This document shows, piece by piece, positions 40,402 through 48,722 of a DNA stretch of 64,000 bases (position 1 is its first letter; every line of letters begins with the position of its first letter). The notes under the pieces are model-generated. The model searched no databases. It was not told where the DNA came from and was given only the letters and a program-made list of their open reading frames with translations. The DNA lies in NCBI GenBank assembly GCA_030158285.1, contig JAOATF010000010.1, positions 1 to 64,000 on the forward strand, written 5' to 3'. This DNA comes from Hyphomonadaceae bacterium (GTDB taxonomy: Bacteria; Pseudomonadota; Alphaproteobacteria; Caulobacterales; Hyphomonadaceae). The translations under genes were made by a program, and so were the position numbers.

Positions 40402-41916
40402 ATGTCCCTGGCCGCACCTGATTTGCCGGATGATGTCGAAGCGCTGAAGGCGATGCTGCTGTCCGCGCGCGAGGAGATATCCCGCAAGGATCAGGAGCTC
40501 GCGCATCGCGATCTGATGATCGAGAAGCTGCAGGCGAGACTCGACAAGCAGCTGCGCGATCGGTTCGGCTCCTCCGCCGAGGGCATCGAGCAACTCCAGC
40601 TGATGCTGGAAGACCTCGAGATCACGCGCAGCGCCGATACGCCACCCGTTGCAGCGCCGCTAGAGCCGAACGACAAGCCTCACCGCAAGCCGCTGCCTGA
40701 TCACCTGCCGCGTCGGGACCAGACGCTCGATCCGGGCGACGCCTGCAACGCCTGCGGCGGCAAGCTGAAGCGCGTGGGCGAGGATATCACCGAAGAGCTG
40801 GAGTATGTGCCCGGAAGGTTCGTCGTGAACCGCATCATCCGGCCACGCATGGCCTGCGCCTGCTGCGAGGCATTTCAGCAGGCATCGCTCCCCTCCCGGC
40901 CGATCGAGCGCGGCCGGCCGGGACCCGGCCTCCTCGCGCATGTGCTGGTCTCCAAGTACGCCGACCATCTTCCCCTTTATCGCCAGAGCCAGATCTATGC
41001 GCGCGAAGGGATCGACCTTGAGCGCTCGACCCTCGCCGACTGGATGGGCAAGACGGCAGCGCTGCTCGCACCGCTGGCTGAAGCCATCGCCGACCATGTT
41101 CGCGTGGGCGAAGCGATCCATGCTGATGATACGCCGGTCGATGTGCTGAGCCCTGGCCGTGGCAAGACCGTGACAGGCCGGCTCTGGACCTATGTGCGCG
41201 ATGAGCGGCCATGGGGCGGAGCAGCGCCTCCTGCCGCGTTCTACCGGTTCTCCATGGACCGCAAGGGCATCCGGCCGGCCGAGCATCTCACCGGCTATCG
41301 CGGGTTTGTGCATGCCGATGGGTATGCCGGATTTGGGGAGATGTTCCAGGCCGACGGCATCCACGAGGTCGCCTGCCTCGCACACGTCCGCCGCAAGTTC
41401 TTCGATCTCGCCAGAGATGACCGCTCTGCCACAGCCGCCGAGGCTGTCGCCCGCATCGCCCAGCTCTACGCGATCGAAGACGAAGCGCGCGGTCAGCCGC
41501 CAGACATGCGAGCCGCCATCCGGCAAGCCAAAGCCCGGCCTGTGTTCGATGATCTCGCAGCGTGGCTGCGCGCCCAGCTGCAGAAGCTCTCTGCCAAGTC
41601 GGATCTCGCCAAGGCGATCCGCTACGCCCTGACGCGCCTGCCGCGACTTGAGGTCTACTTCTCCAGCGGCTGCCTGGAGATCGACAACAACGCCGCTGAG
41701 CGGGCGATCCGAGGGCTCGCTATCGGACGCAAGAACTGGTTGTTCGCGGGCTCTGAAGGTGGGGGACAGACGGCTGCTGTGGCTTACACCTTGATCGAGA
41801 CCGCCAAGCTCAATGCCGTCGATCCGCAAGCCTGGCTCGCTGACGTCCTCAGCCGCATCGCCGATCACCCCGCAAGCAAGGTCGACGACCTCCTGCCATG
41901 GAACCATGCCGGCTGA
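40402..41916 (+). CDS. tnpC: IS66-family transposase TnpC
   Basis: LLAHVLVSKYADHLPLYRQSQIYAREGIDLERSTLADWMG, HADDTPVDVL, EIDNNAAERAIRGLAIGRKNWLFAGSEGGG. Confidence 0.97.
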   Translation: MSLAAPDLPDDVEALKAMLLSAREEISRKDQELAHRDLMIEKLQARLDKQLRDRFGSSAEGIEQLQLMLEDLEITRSADTPPVAAPLEPNDKPHRKPLPDHLPRRDQTLDPGDACNACGGKLKRVGEDITEELEYVPGRFVVNRIIRPRMACACCEAFQQASLPSRPIERGRPGPGLLAHVLVSKYADHLPLYRQSQIYAREGIDLERSTLADWMGKTAALLAPLAEAIADHVRVGEAIHADDTPVDVLSPGRGKTVTGRLWTYVRDERPWGGAAPPAAFYRFSMDRKGIRPAEHLTGYRGFVHADGYAGFGEMFQADGIHEVACLAHVRRKFFDLARDDRSATAAEAVARIAQLYAIEDEARGQPPDMRAAIRQAKARPVFDDLAAWLRAQLQKLSAKSDLAKAIRYALTRLPRLEVYFSSGCLEIDNNAAERAIRGLAIGRKNWLFAGSEGGGQTAAVAYTLIETAKLNAVDPQAWLADVLSRIADHPASKVDDLLPWNHAG

Positions 41917-42028
41917 ACCGCCAAGGTCGCCTTCAGCGGACGCTTACGAGTTCCCCGCTCCGGTGTTTACTATGTGCTTCCAAAGCTGACCCTCGCATTA
42001 GTTCACGACGGGCAAACGGAGGCTCGCC

Positions 42029-43279
42029 GTGAAGCTTACAAAACGCAGCATCGAAGCGCTCGCGGCGCCGAAGGAAGCGAGCATCGTGTTTGATGAAGAC
42101 CTCCCTGGATTCGGTCTGCGTATAGCTCCTTCTGGCAGGAAAACCTTCGTCGTCCAGTACCGCGTCGGCGGCGGTCGGGGAGGCCGGCAGCGTCGCGTTT
42201 CTGTCGGAGTGTTCGGTACGATCACGCCGGAAGATGCGCGGACCGAGGCAAAGAAGATTCTGGCGCGCGCGCACCTGGGAGACGACTTCGCGGATCAGCG
42301 GGACAAAACTCGCAACTCGAAAACCGTAAGCGAACTCATTGACGAGTGGTCCAAGGGCGGAGTGCTCATCAACCGGCGCACTGGGACCAGGCGACAGCAG
42401 GTGAATATCAACAACGACATTGCGTTGGCCAATCATCATCTGAAGCCTCTGATCGGCAACCGCACGCTAGAGAGTCTTTCCAAAGGCGACATTCAGTTGC
42501 TGCGCAACCGCATCGCTGGCGGTGACACCAAGACAACACGCAAAGGCCGTCGACGCGGCAAGATCAACGTCACCGGCGGGGAGGGAACTGCGACCAGAAC
42601 GATCCGGCTGTTCTCGTCGATCCTGTCCTACGCGGTCGATATGGAATTGATCGCGCGAAATCCCGCCCTGGGCATCAAGCTGCCGCCGGGCGGTCAGCGG
42701 CATCGCTACCTGTCAGCGGATGAGCTTCGCCGGTTGGGGGAGGTTCTTGAACGACCAGCGTCCACGACGGCGGCGGGGACTGCCGCCATCATCCTGCGCC
42801 TGCTCATCCTTACCGGGGCGCGGCGCGGCGAGATCGAAGGGCTGAAATGGTCGGAAGTCGACTTCAACTTCGGCATGCTGCGCAAGAAGACCAGCAAGAC
42901 CGGAGCCAAGGTCATACCGCTGGCCCGGGTTGCGGTCGAGATTCTCGAAGAACAAAGACGCTGGATAGACCGCAGCCAGATCTGGGTTTTTCCCGCGCAC
43001 CGGGGCGAAGGACACTTCGATGGTCTGAACAAGGAATGGCATCGCATCCGCAAGCTTGCCGGCATCGAAGACGTTCGCATTCACGACCTGCGGCACACCT
43101 TTGCGAGCGTGGGTGCAGGCGGTGGCGTGGGGCTGCCGCTCATTGGCGGAATTCTCGGGCATCGTCAGGCTTCGACGACGCAGCGATATGCTCACCTGGC
43201 TGACGGGCCTCTGCGAACAGCGGCCGACTTGATTGGTAGTGAGTTGGCAGCTGCGCTTGCTGGGGCCTCGTCTCGGTAA
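42029..43279 (+). CDS. int: tyrosine-type site-specific integrase, close paralog of the island 1 integrase
   Basis: Very similar to 10647-11897 across its length; same catalytic boxes. Confidence 0.95.
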   Translation: MKLTKRSIEALAAPKEASIVFDEDLPGFGLRIAPSGRKTFVVQYRVGGGRGGRQRRVSVGVFGTITPEDARTEAKKILARAHLGDDFADQRDKTRNSKTVSELIDEWSKGGVLINRRTGTRRQQVNINNDIALANHHLKPLIGNRTLESLSKGDIQLLRNRIAGGDTKTTRKGRRRGKINVTGGEGTATRTIRLFSSILSYAVDMELIARNPALGIKLPPGGQRHRYLSADELRRLGEVLERPASTTAAGTAAIILRLLILTGARRGEIEGLKWSEVDFNFGMLRKKTSKTGAKVIPLARVAVEILEEQRRWIDRSQIWVFPAHRGEGHFDGLNKEWHRIRKLAGIEDVRIHDLRHTFASVGAGGGVGLPLIGGILGHRQASTTQRYAHLADGPLRTAADLIGSELAAALAGASSR

Positions 43280-43281
43280 GG

Positions 43282-44529
43282 CTACAACGCCGCCTTGAGT
43301 ACTCCAGCGCGCGCGACGACGAGGTCTTCGAAAGGCTGCATTAAGGTCTTAAAGGACGCGTCAAAGCTGGCGCGTGCTCGAGGCGCGTCAGCGATGACGC
43401 GGTCCGCTAGACTTGCCGCCCGGCGCTTGATGTACGGCTCTGTAAGCCCGGTCTCTTCTGCGAACTTCGCCCAGTCGCGCGGCAACAAATCCTCAAGCCG
43501 GGGCCGCTTGGCGATCTTCATGGCAAGGTTGGGGCTCAGGTCCGGATAAGCGACCGTCGACAGGAGGTCGTAGAGGGGCGCCATCACAATGGCATCTGGT
43601 TGGTACAGAAGGCTGTAGTTCTTGCCGTGAGCGTCCGCATTGCCGATGATCAGATTGAACAGCGCGGCATCCATCATCTTGAGGACTTCCACTGCGGGGC
43701 GTGTCGCTGCGCGTCGCAGGAGGGCAAAGCAATCGCGGAAGACCGGGCCGCCATCAGCCGCGTATTTCTGGGCGGAGGTGTATCCCATCGCTTGGCAGAA
43801 ATCCTCCTGGTGCAGCCGGTGCATCTTACCGTCTACGTCCGCTGTCCGGTCATACCGCTTGATCAGAAGGAAGCTTCGACCGCTGACCGTACGTATCTCC
43901 ACGTCGGCGACATCCAGCCCGATCTTCTGGGCAAGGCGCATGGCGAATGCCTCGTTCTCGGTTGTGCCCGAGAAGCGTGCGATGGGCGGCTTGAGGATGT
44001 GTGTGGTGGGCTCGCCCGGACGGGGGAGGGCGAGGCCATCGCTGGTCGCTATCAACGGAACTTTCGCTTGGGCGCCCGCCAGCGACAGACGCAGTCCTCC
44101 TTCGCCAGCCAGGAGCGGTCGTGTCGGAAGACGGTCGAGCAGGGCCACGACAGCTTGGTCAGAGAGTCTCTCGGCAGGCGAACCCCATGTCGTCTCCGGC
44201 GGGGTCACATCCTCCGGCCAGAGTGAAAGCGCACCCGCAACTTCACCACCGATTGCCTCCAGCAATCGGAACTCGTTCTGCTGTGAGATGCCGAGCGCTG
44301 CCGCCACGGCGATGCGCTGACTCTCCTCCGGCAGCAGGCCTTCGAAAAATGGGCGGCATTGGCGGCGGGAAAACGTTTCTGCCTGGAGAGGAAATGAAAC
44401 GGAAATAGCGCGTGTGCCGGGAGCCTCGCACCAGCTCTGGGCGTAAGTGAATTCTGTGTCGCCATGGCTGTCGATGGACAGGACGCCGACGCGATGCTTG
44501 TCCCACCAGACATTGAGAGATGCGGTCAT
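43282..44529 (-). CDS. hipA: HipA-family toxin kinase
   Basis: RLSLAGAQAKVPLIATSDGLALPRPGEPTTHILKP, LLIKRYDRTADVDGKMHRLHQEDFCQAMG, NLIIGNADAHGKNYSLLY. Confidence 0.95.
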   Translation of the reverse strand: MTASLNVWWDKHRVGVLSIDSHGDTEFTYAQSWCEAPGTRAISVSFPLQAETFSRRQCRPFFEGLLPEESQRIAVAAALGISQQNEFRLLEAIGGEVAGALSLWPEDVTPPETTWGSPAERLSDQAVVALLDRLPTRPLLAGEGGLRLSLAGAQAKVPLIATSDGLALPRPGEPTTHILKPPIARFSGTTENEAFAMRLAQKIGLDVADVEIRTVSGRSFLLIKRYDRTADVDGKMHRLHQEDFCQAMGYTSAQKYAADGGPVFRDCFALLRRAATRPAVEVLKMMDAALFNLIIGNADAHGKNYSLLYQPDAIVMAPLYDLLSTVAYPDLSPNLAMKIAKRPRLEDLLPRDWAKFAEETGLTEPYIKRRAASLADRVIADAPRARASFDASFKTLMQPFEDLVVARAGVLKAAL

Positions 44530-44741
44530 CGCCGGTCGCCCTCTGGCGTCGTGATGTGAAGTTTGCAGCCGAGTGCATCCAGAACCGCGAGAGCCTTCGC
44601 GAGTTGCGACGATCCCTTGCCAGCTTCTAGCTCGACGAGGAAACGCAGGCCCACGCCGGAGGCGGCGGCAAGCTGCGGTTGTGTCAGCCTTTGAGCCTTG
44701 CGGGTGTCACGGACGAGTTCGCCAATCTGGATCGCGGTCAT
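44526..44741 (-). CDS. hipB: HipB-family antitoxin (XRE-type HTH)
   Basis: IGELVRDTRKAQRLTQPQLAAASGVGLRFLVELEAGKGSSQLAKALAVLDALG; overlaps hipA. Confidence 0.93.
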   Translation of the reverse strand: MTAIQIGELVRDTRKAQRLTQPQLAAASGVGLRFLVELEAGKGSSQLAKALAVLDALGCKLHITTPEGDRR

Positions 44742-44747
44742 GATGGA

Positions 44748-44763
44748 TTTCCCGATCGGGAAA
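44748..44763. promoter_or_regulatory. candidate HipB operator O1
   Basis: Perfect palindrome TTTCCCGATCGGGAAA. Confidence 0.75.
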
Positions 44764-44796
44764 GTATGGTACGAAAGGCTGAAGATCAAGTCAAAA

Positions 44797-44812
44797 TATC
44801 CCGATCGGGAAA
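44797..44812. promoter_or_regulatory. candidate HipB operator O2
   Basis: TATCCCGATCGGGAAA, centre 49 bp from O1. Confidence 0.75.
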
Positions 44813-44843
44813 GTGTAGCGCCTTATCTCAGCAATTTTTGAAG

Positions 44844-44863
44844 AATATCCCGATCGGGATATT
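44844..44863. promoter_or_regulatory. candidate HipB operator O3
   Basis: Perfect 20-bp palindrome AATATCCCGATCGGGATATT, centre 49 bp from O2. Confidence 0.75.
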
Positions 44864-44887
44864 TTCTACTGGTCCTTGCCGGATATC

Positions 44888-45529
44888 CTACCAGCGTAGC
44901 AAGCGCCAACCTGCGACGGCGCCCAGTGCTGTCGAGAGCGCAATTCCTGCCGTGTACCAGATTGCCGTGAACGCGGCGGACGTCTCGGCGCAGTGCAGGC
45001 CGTAGACGGTGGCGGCGATGCCGCCGACGAACAACCCGGCGCCAGCGCCGGCGAGTGCGGGTCGGGTCGGTGCGAGGCTGCGCACGGCGACCAGGCTGAG
45101 AGCGAGGCCGGGAATAGCGAGCGCCACGATGCGCCAGGGGCAGCGATCCCATGTCGAGCCAAGGAGGGCGTCGCGCATGTCTTCAGCGGGCGTAGAGAAT
45201 AGCTGGACGGCGGCGATCCCCAGCATCAGGGCTATGACAGCGACCAGCGCGATGATCCCACGCGTTGCCTTTGTGCCGGGGCGGGAGAGACGTTCAGCGA
45301 GAAGGAATCCTGCGATGGCAAGAGCGAGAGTATAGATTGTCTTCATCCAGTAGCTGGGCGAGGCGACAGCTTCGGCCATGTCGCGCAGGCCAAGCCAGGC
45401 GACCAGTAAGGCAAACGCAACGACGGCGCCGACGAGCGCGGCCGGACCGAGGCGGCGTGTAACGGGGAACGGCGATGCAGGCTTTTTCGCATCGGCCGCC
45501 ATCAGGGCGATGAGATCATCAGTTTTCAT
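44888..45529 (-). CDS. nrsF: NrsF-family (DUF1109) anti-sigma factor
   Basis: Six-TM protein with MKTDDLIALMAADA N-terminus directly after an ECF sigma factor. Confidence 0.88.
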   Translation of the reverse strand: MKTDDLIALMAADAKKPASPFPVTRRLGPAALVGAVVAFALLVAWLGLRDMAEAVASPSYWMKTIYTLALAIAGFLLAERLSRPGTKATRGIIALVAVIALMLGIAAVQLFSTPAEDMRDALLGSTWDRCPWRIVALAIPGLALSLVAVRSLAPTRPALAGAGAGLFVGGIAATVYGLHCAETSAAFTAIWYTAGIALSTALGAVAGWRLLRW

Positions 45530-46091
45530 CGCGAACCCTCCGCATCAGGACTTTCAGCGACCGGTGAACACTGACCTTGACCGCGCTTTCGGACATGCCG
45601 GACTTCCTCGCGGCCTCCGCGGTGGAAAGGCCGCCGAGCTTCACGTCAGACAGCACCTGCCGTTGGCGGTCCGGCAATTCACCGAGCAGACGATCGACAT
45701 CGAGGCGTGCGGAAGGATCTTCATCGTCCGACGAGAAAAGACTGTTAGCGGCTTCAAGAGGTTCGGCGCGTCTGACCCGGCGGCGGCGGAATTGATCGAT
45801 CAGCTTGTAATGCGCAATCGCGTAGGCCCATGACGTGAAAGGTTGGGCAGCGTCCCAGGTTTCGCGCTTGAGATGGATGGCGAGAAGGGTTTCCTGCACG
45901 AGGTCTTCCACATCGGCATCGCTGCTGCCGAGTTTTCTTGTGAAGTAGCGTCGCAGATAAGCGCTCATGCGCGACAGCAATTCAGCATGCGCGGCTGCAT
46001 CACCGGCAAGTCCGCGCAGCATGAGCGCTTTAAGCGGTGCGTCGATCTCACCCAAGCCATGACCCCGGCGTCCGCCCCCGATTGGAGCCAT
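45519..46091 (-). CDS. sigF: ECF sigma factor (SigF-like)
   Basis: Region 2 DVEDLVQETLLAIHLKRETWDAAQPFTSWAYAIAHYKLIDQFRRRR, region 4 LSDVKLGGLSTAEAARKSGMSESAVKVSVHRSLKVL; start at internal Met. Confidence 0.9.
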   Translation of the reverse strand: MAPIGGGRRGHGLGEIDAPLKALMLRGLAGDAAAHAELLSRMSAYLRRYFTRKLGSSDADVEDLVQETLLAIHLKRETWDAAQPFTSWAYAIAHYKLIDQFRRRRVRRAEPLEAANSLFSSDDEDPSARLDVDRLLGELPDRQRQVLSDVKLGGLSTAEAARKSGMSESAVKVSVHRSLKVLMRRVRDEN

Positions 46092-46171
46092 GGCTGTTTC
46101 TAGCCGGAAGCGCCGCCCGACGCCATGCCCGGCATGGACGGGCACGGCGAGATAAAAGGGCTGGACGGCAA

Positions 46172-46624
46172 TCAGGGCAGTTTCAGCGCGCGATCGAGGG
46201 ACAGCGCGCCGCCTCCGCGAGCGACTAGGTAAAGCATGGGACCGGCCCAGCTGAGATGCGTGGGCCAGGCGTCGGGATAGACGAAGAGCTGGATCACCAG
46301 CGTCATTCCGATCAGGCCGGCAGCGGACATGCGTGTCAGCAGACCGAGGACGAGCAGAATGGAGAAGGCGTGCTCGGCATAGGTGGCCAGGTAGGCTGCA
46401 ATCTCGGGCGGCAAGAGCGGGACATTGTACTCGTAGGTGAACAGCGTGAAGGTCTCGGGCTTCAGCGTGATTAGGCCCTCGACCTTGGTGCGGGCGGAGA
46501 GGAAAAACACTGCCGCGACGCCGAAGCGGCAGACGAGCGCAATCAGCCATTCGGGGATGATCGTATCTGGCGCACGCAGCAGAGCTATGACTGGATTGGT
46601 ACGGGCTTCGGCAACGGCGTTCAT
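46172..46624 (-). CDS. DoxX family membrane protein
   Basis: [23 protein letters not shown]...[39 protein letters not shown]. Confidence 0.85.
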   Translation of the reverse strand: MNAVAEARTNPVIALLRAPDTIIPEWLIALVCRFGVAAVFFLSARTKVEGLITLKPETFTLFTYEYNVPLLPPEIAAYLATYAEHAFSILLVLGLLTRMSAAGLIGMTLVIQLFVYPDAWPTHLSWAGPMLYLVARGGGALSLDRALKLP

Positions 46625-47415
46625 GTGGGCACATCCGGGATCGGGTTGATGGTGCTGAAGAGACCGAGGGCGATGCCGCCGGTCAGGATATGCGGTAGCG
46701 AGCAGGCGGGATCGGCAGCAAACGCGTGCTCGGCGGCAGCGACGATCGAGTCGTGGCGCCGGAGGGCTTCAAGGAAAGCGAAGGTACCGGCATCAACGAG
46801 GTGTGATTGCACATGCGGGCCCGTACGGATGAAAAGAATCCGCTCCGGCATATCGGTGAGCTGATGCGCTTCGCCTCGCAGAGGTGATTGGTGGGCAAGC
46901 CACAGCGAAGGGATGCCTGTGTCCAATGCCGCAAGACGCAGCGTGGGGTGAAGACCCAAGCTAGTGCTGTCCAGAATTTCCGGCGGAAGCATCGAAAGGC
47001 ATGCCGCGTCAAGTAAGGGAGCGTCCGCGGCCGACCAGGACTGCCACCATAGCCAGTCGAGGTGCGCTGCGCCGGCGAGGTAGGGCGTGTCCGCAGCAGG
47101 CGGAAAATCCGTGAGCCATTGTGAGAAGTCGGCGCCATAGCCGATGAGCGCGGGATCGTCCGGCGGATGAGCGCGGGTAAATTCGCGAGCAGCGCCGCGG
47201 AACCATTCCTCGCCGACCATCAACTGAACGGTGGCAAACGTAGCGGCGAGCGCGTCGATGGCGCCGCTGGCGATCGTGTTGCGATACACCTCAATGCCTT
47301 GTGCAGGTCGCGTCAGCCAACGGGACAGCATGGTCACATCGCCTGCTATGGCCGCGTCGAAAGCATCGAAAAAGTTGCTTTCTTCATGCCGAGACAAGGG
47401 CGGCCTCCTGTGCAA
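46621..47415 (-). CDS. bufC: DUF2063 DNA-binding-domain-like protein (BufC/HvfC RiPP-modification partner)
   Basis: [59 protein letters not shown]; adjacent to DUF692 gene. Confidence 0.85.
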   Translation of the reverse strand: MHRRPPLSRHEESNFFDAFDAAIAGDVTMLSRWLTRPAQGIEVYRNTIASGAIDALAATFATVQLMVGEEWFRGAAREFTRAHPPDDPALIGYGADFSQWLTDFPPAADTPYLAGAAHLDWLWWQSWSAADAPLLDAACLSMLPPEILDSTSLGLHPTLRLAALDTGIPSLWLAHQSPLRGEAHQLTDMPERILFIRTGPHVQSHLVDAGTFAFLEALRRHDSIVAAAEHAFAADPACSLPHILTGGIALGLFSTINPIPDVPT

Positions 47416-48232
47416 CTGCGAGAATTCGTGCGGCAGCGTCGCGCTCCGCGACGAGGTCCGCGTAGGCCGGAATATTGTCGTCCCGTTCGATCAGGGTTGG
47501 ACGTGGGCCTGTCCGCGCAATGAGACGCCTGTAGAGGCGCCAGACGGCGTCATCGATCGGCGCGCCGTGGGTGTCGATCAGCAGGTCCGCGCCGAGTGTG
47601 GGGTCAGGCGCATGACCGGCAAGATGGATCTCGCCAATCAGATTCGCAGGAATTGCGTCGAGATAGGTCTCGGCTGAGTATCCAAGATTGTTGGAGCTTA
47701 CGTAGACGTTGTTGACGTCGAGGAGCAGGCCGCAGCCGGTGCCCCGGCAGAGGCTGACCAGGAATTCCGCCTCGCTGTAGTCGTGACCCTTGAGGGCGAG
47801 ATAGAGCGACGGGTTCTCGATCAGGATGCGGCGGCCGAGGGCTTCCTGTGTTCGATCAATGTGACGGGTGATCCGTGCAAGTGCGGTTTGCGTGCGCGGG
47901 AAGGGCAACAGATCCGGGTGATAGACGCCGGCGCGACGCGACCAGGCGAGATGTTCTGAAACCACAAACGGCTCATAGTGATCGACGAGCTGGCGCAGGC
48001 CCGCCAGGTGCGTTTCGTCTGGCGCCTCATCCCCTGCCAGAGACAGGCCGACGCCATGGAGAGAGAGCGGATGGCGGTCCCGGACTGCGGCAAGGGCCGC
48101 GTGGCGTGGACCGCCATCGCACATATAGTTCTCGGGATGGACCTCGAACCACGCGCCAGCCGCCGTATCGCTGATCGCATCGGCGTAGTGCTGAGGCTTC
48201 AGGCTGAGACCGGCGGCTGGCGCGATGGTCAT
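47384..48232 (-). CDS. bufB: DUF692 multinuclear non-heme iron oxidative enzyme (MNIO; BufB-like)
   Basis: GLSLKPQHYADAI...WFEVHPENYMCDGG, LSLHGVGLSL, VSEHLAWS, LLLDVNNVYVSSNNLG, EIHLAGHA, DTHG. Confidence 0.93.
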   Translation of the reverse strand: MTIAPAAGLSLKPQHYADAISDTAAGAWFEVHPENYMCDGGPRHAALAAVRDRHPLSLHGVGLSLAGDEAPDETHLAGLRQLVDHYEPFVVSEHLAWSRRAGVYHPDLLPFPRTQTALARITRHIDRTQEALGRRILIENPSLYLALKGHDYSEAEFLVSLCRGTGCGLLLDVNNVYVSSNNLGYSAETYLDAIPANLIGEIHLAGHAPDPTLGADLLIDTHGAPIDDAVWRLYRRLIARTGPRPTLIERDDNIPAYADLVAERDAAARILAVAQEAALVSA

Positions 48233-48236
48233 GAGG

Positions 48237-48545
48237 TTACATCTTCGCCGTGAGCGAGCCCATGCCGTTCGGCGTCTTGATCGTGGTGCACGTGCCGGCC
48301 TTCACCAGCGACCAGGCATTCGCCTGATAATCCACCGTCGAGGTGCCGGCGCAGGAGGTACCGGCGCCTGCCTTGCAGTCATTCTGGTGCGCCTTGGCGA
48401 CGCCGTAGCACTTTTCCATGCCAGCTTCCTGAGCGGCGGTCGGCGGCTTCTTGGCGGGCATGTTCTGGGCTGACGCAGCGCCTGCAAGTGTGCCGGCGAC
48501 GGCAAGTGCGCCAACGAGCGCGGAGATCGTGGAAGCGTTCTTCAT
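48237..48545 (-). CDS. bufA: DUF2282 bufferin-type RiPP precursor (BufA1-like)
   Basis: Signal peptide; four Cys (C46, C57, C65, C86) in [17 protein letters not shown]...[23 protein letters not shown]; next to MNIO gene. Confidence 0.9.
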   Translation of the reverse strand: MKNASTISALVGALAVAGTLAGAASAQNMPAKKPPTAAQEAGMEKCYGVAKAHQNDCKAGAGTSCAGTSTVDYQANAWSLVKAGTCTTIKTPNGMGSLTAKM

Positions 48546-48616
48546 GAATACTCTCCTGAGCTTCGCGCCGCTGGACTGCGAGCGCGAGTGCGGCGTCGGG
48601 GCCGCGTACAGGGCTA

Positions 48617-48642
48617 TCCGTATGAAGCAGGCCGCCGGTTAC
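48617..48642 (-). promoter_or_regulatory. candidate SigF (ECF) promoter upstream of bufA
   Basis: Minus-strand GTAACC-N16-CGGA. Confidence 0.6.
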
Positions 48643-48722
48643 ATGACCGCGCGGGATTTGTTTTCGGAAAAATTGGCCATGGTCGCGCTGGGGTCGTTCA
48701 GGAGCGCGCCAGGTTCATCAAG

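Larger units (their letters stand above)
39549..41947 (+). mobile_element. IS66-family insertion sequence, apparently complete
   Basis: Left end GTAACCGTCCG, right end reverse complement GTAAGCGTCCG; tnpA/tnpB/tnpC; 8-bp TSD GAGTTCCC at 39541-39548 and 41948-41955. Confidence 0.95.

Noticed and set aside
45519-46634. Single 371-aa protein as given in the ORF track
   Set aside because: Only the C-terminal 190 aa (from 46091) is the ECF sigma factor; the N-terminal part is a frame-shadow of the DoxX gene.
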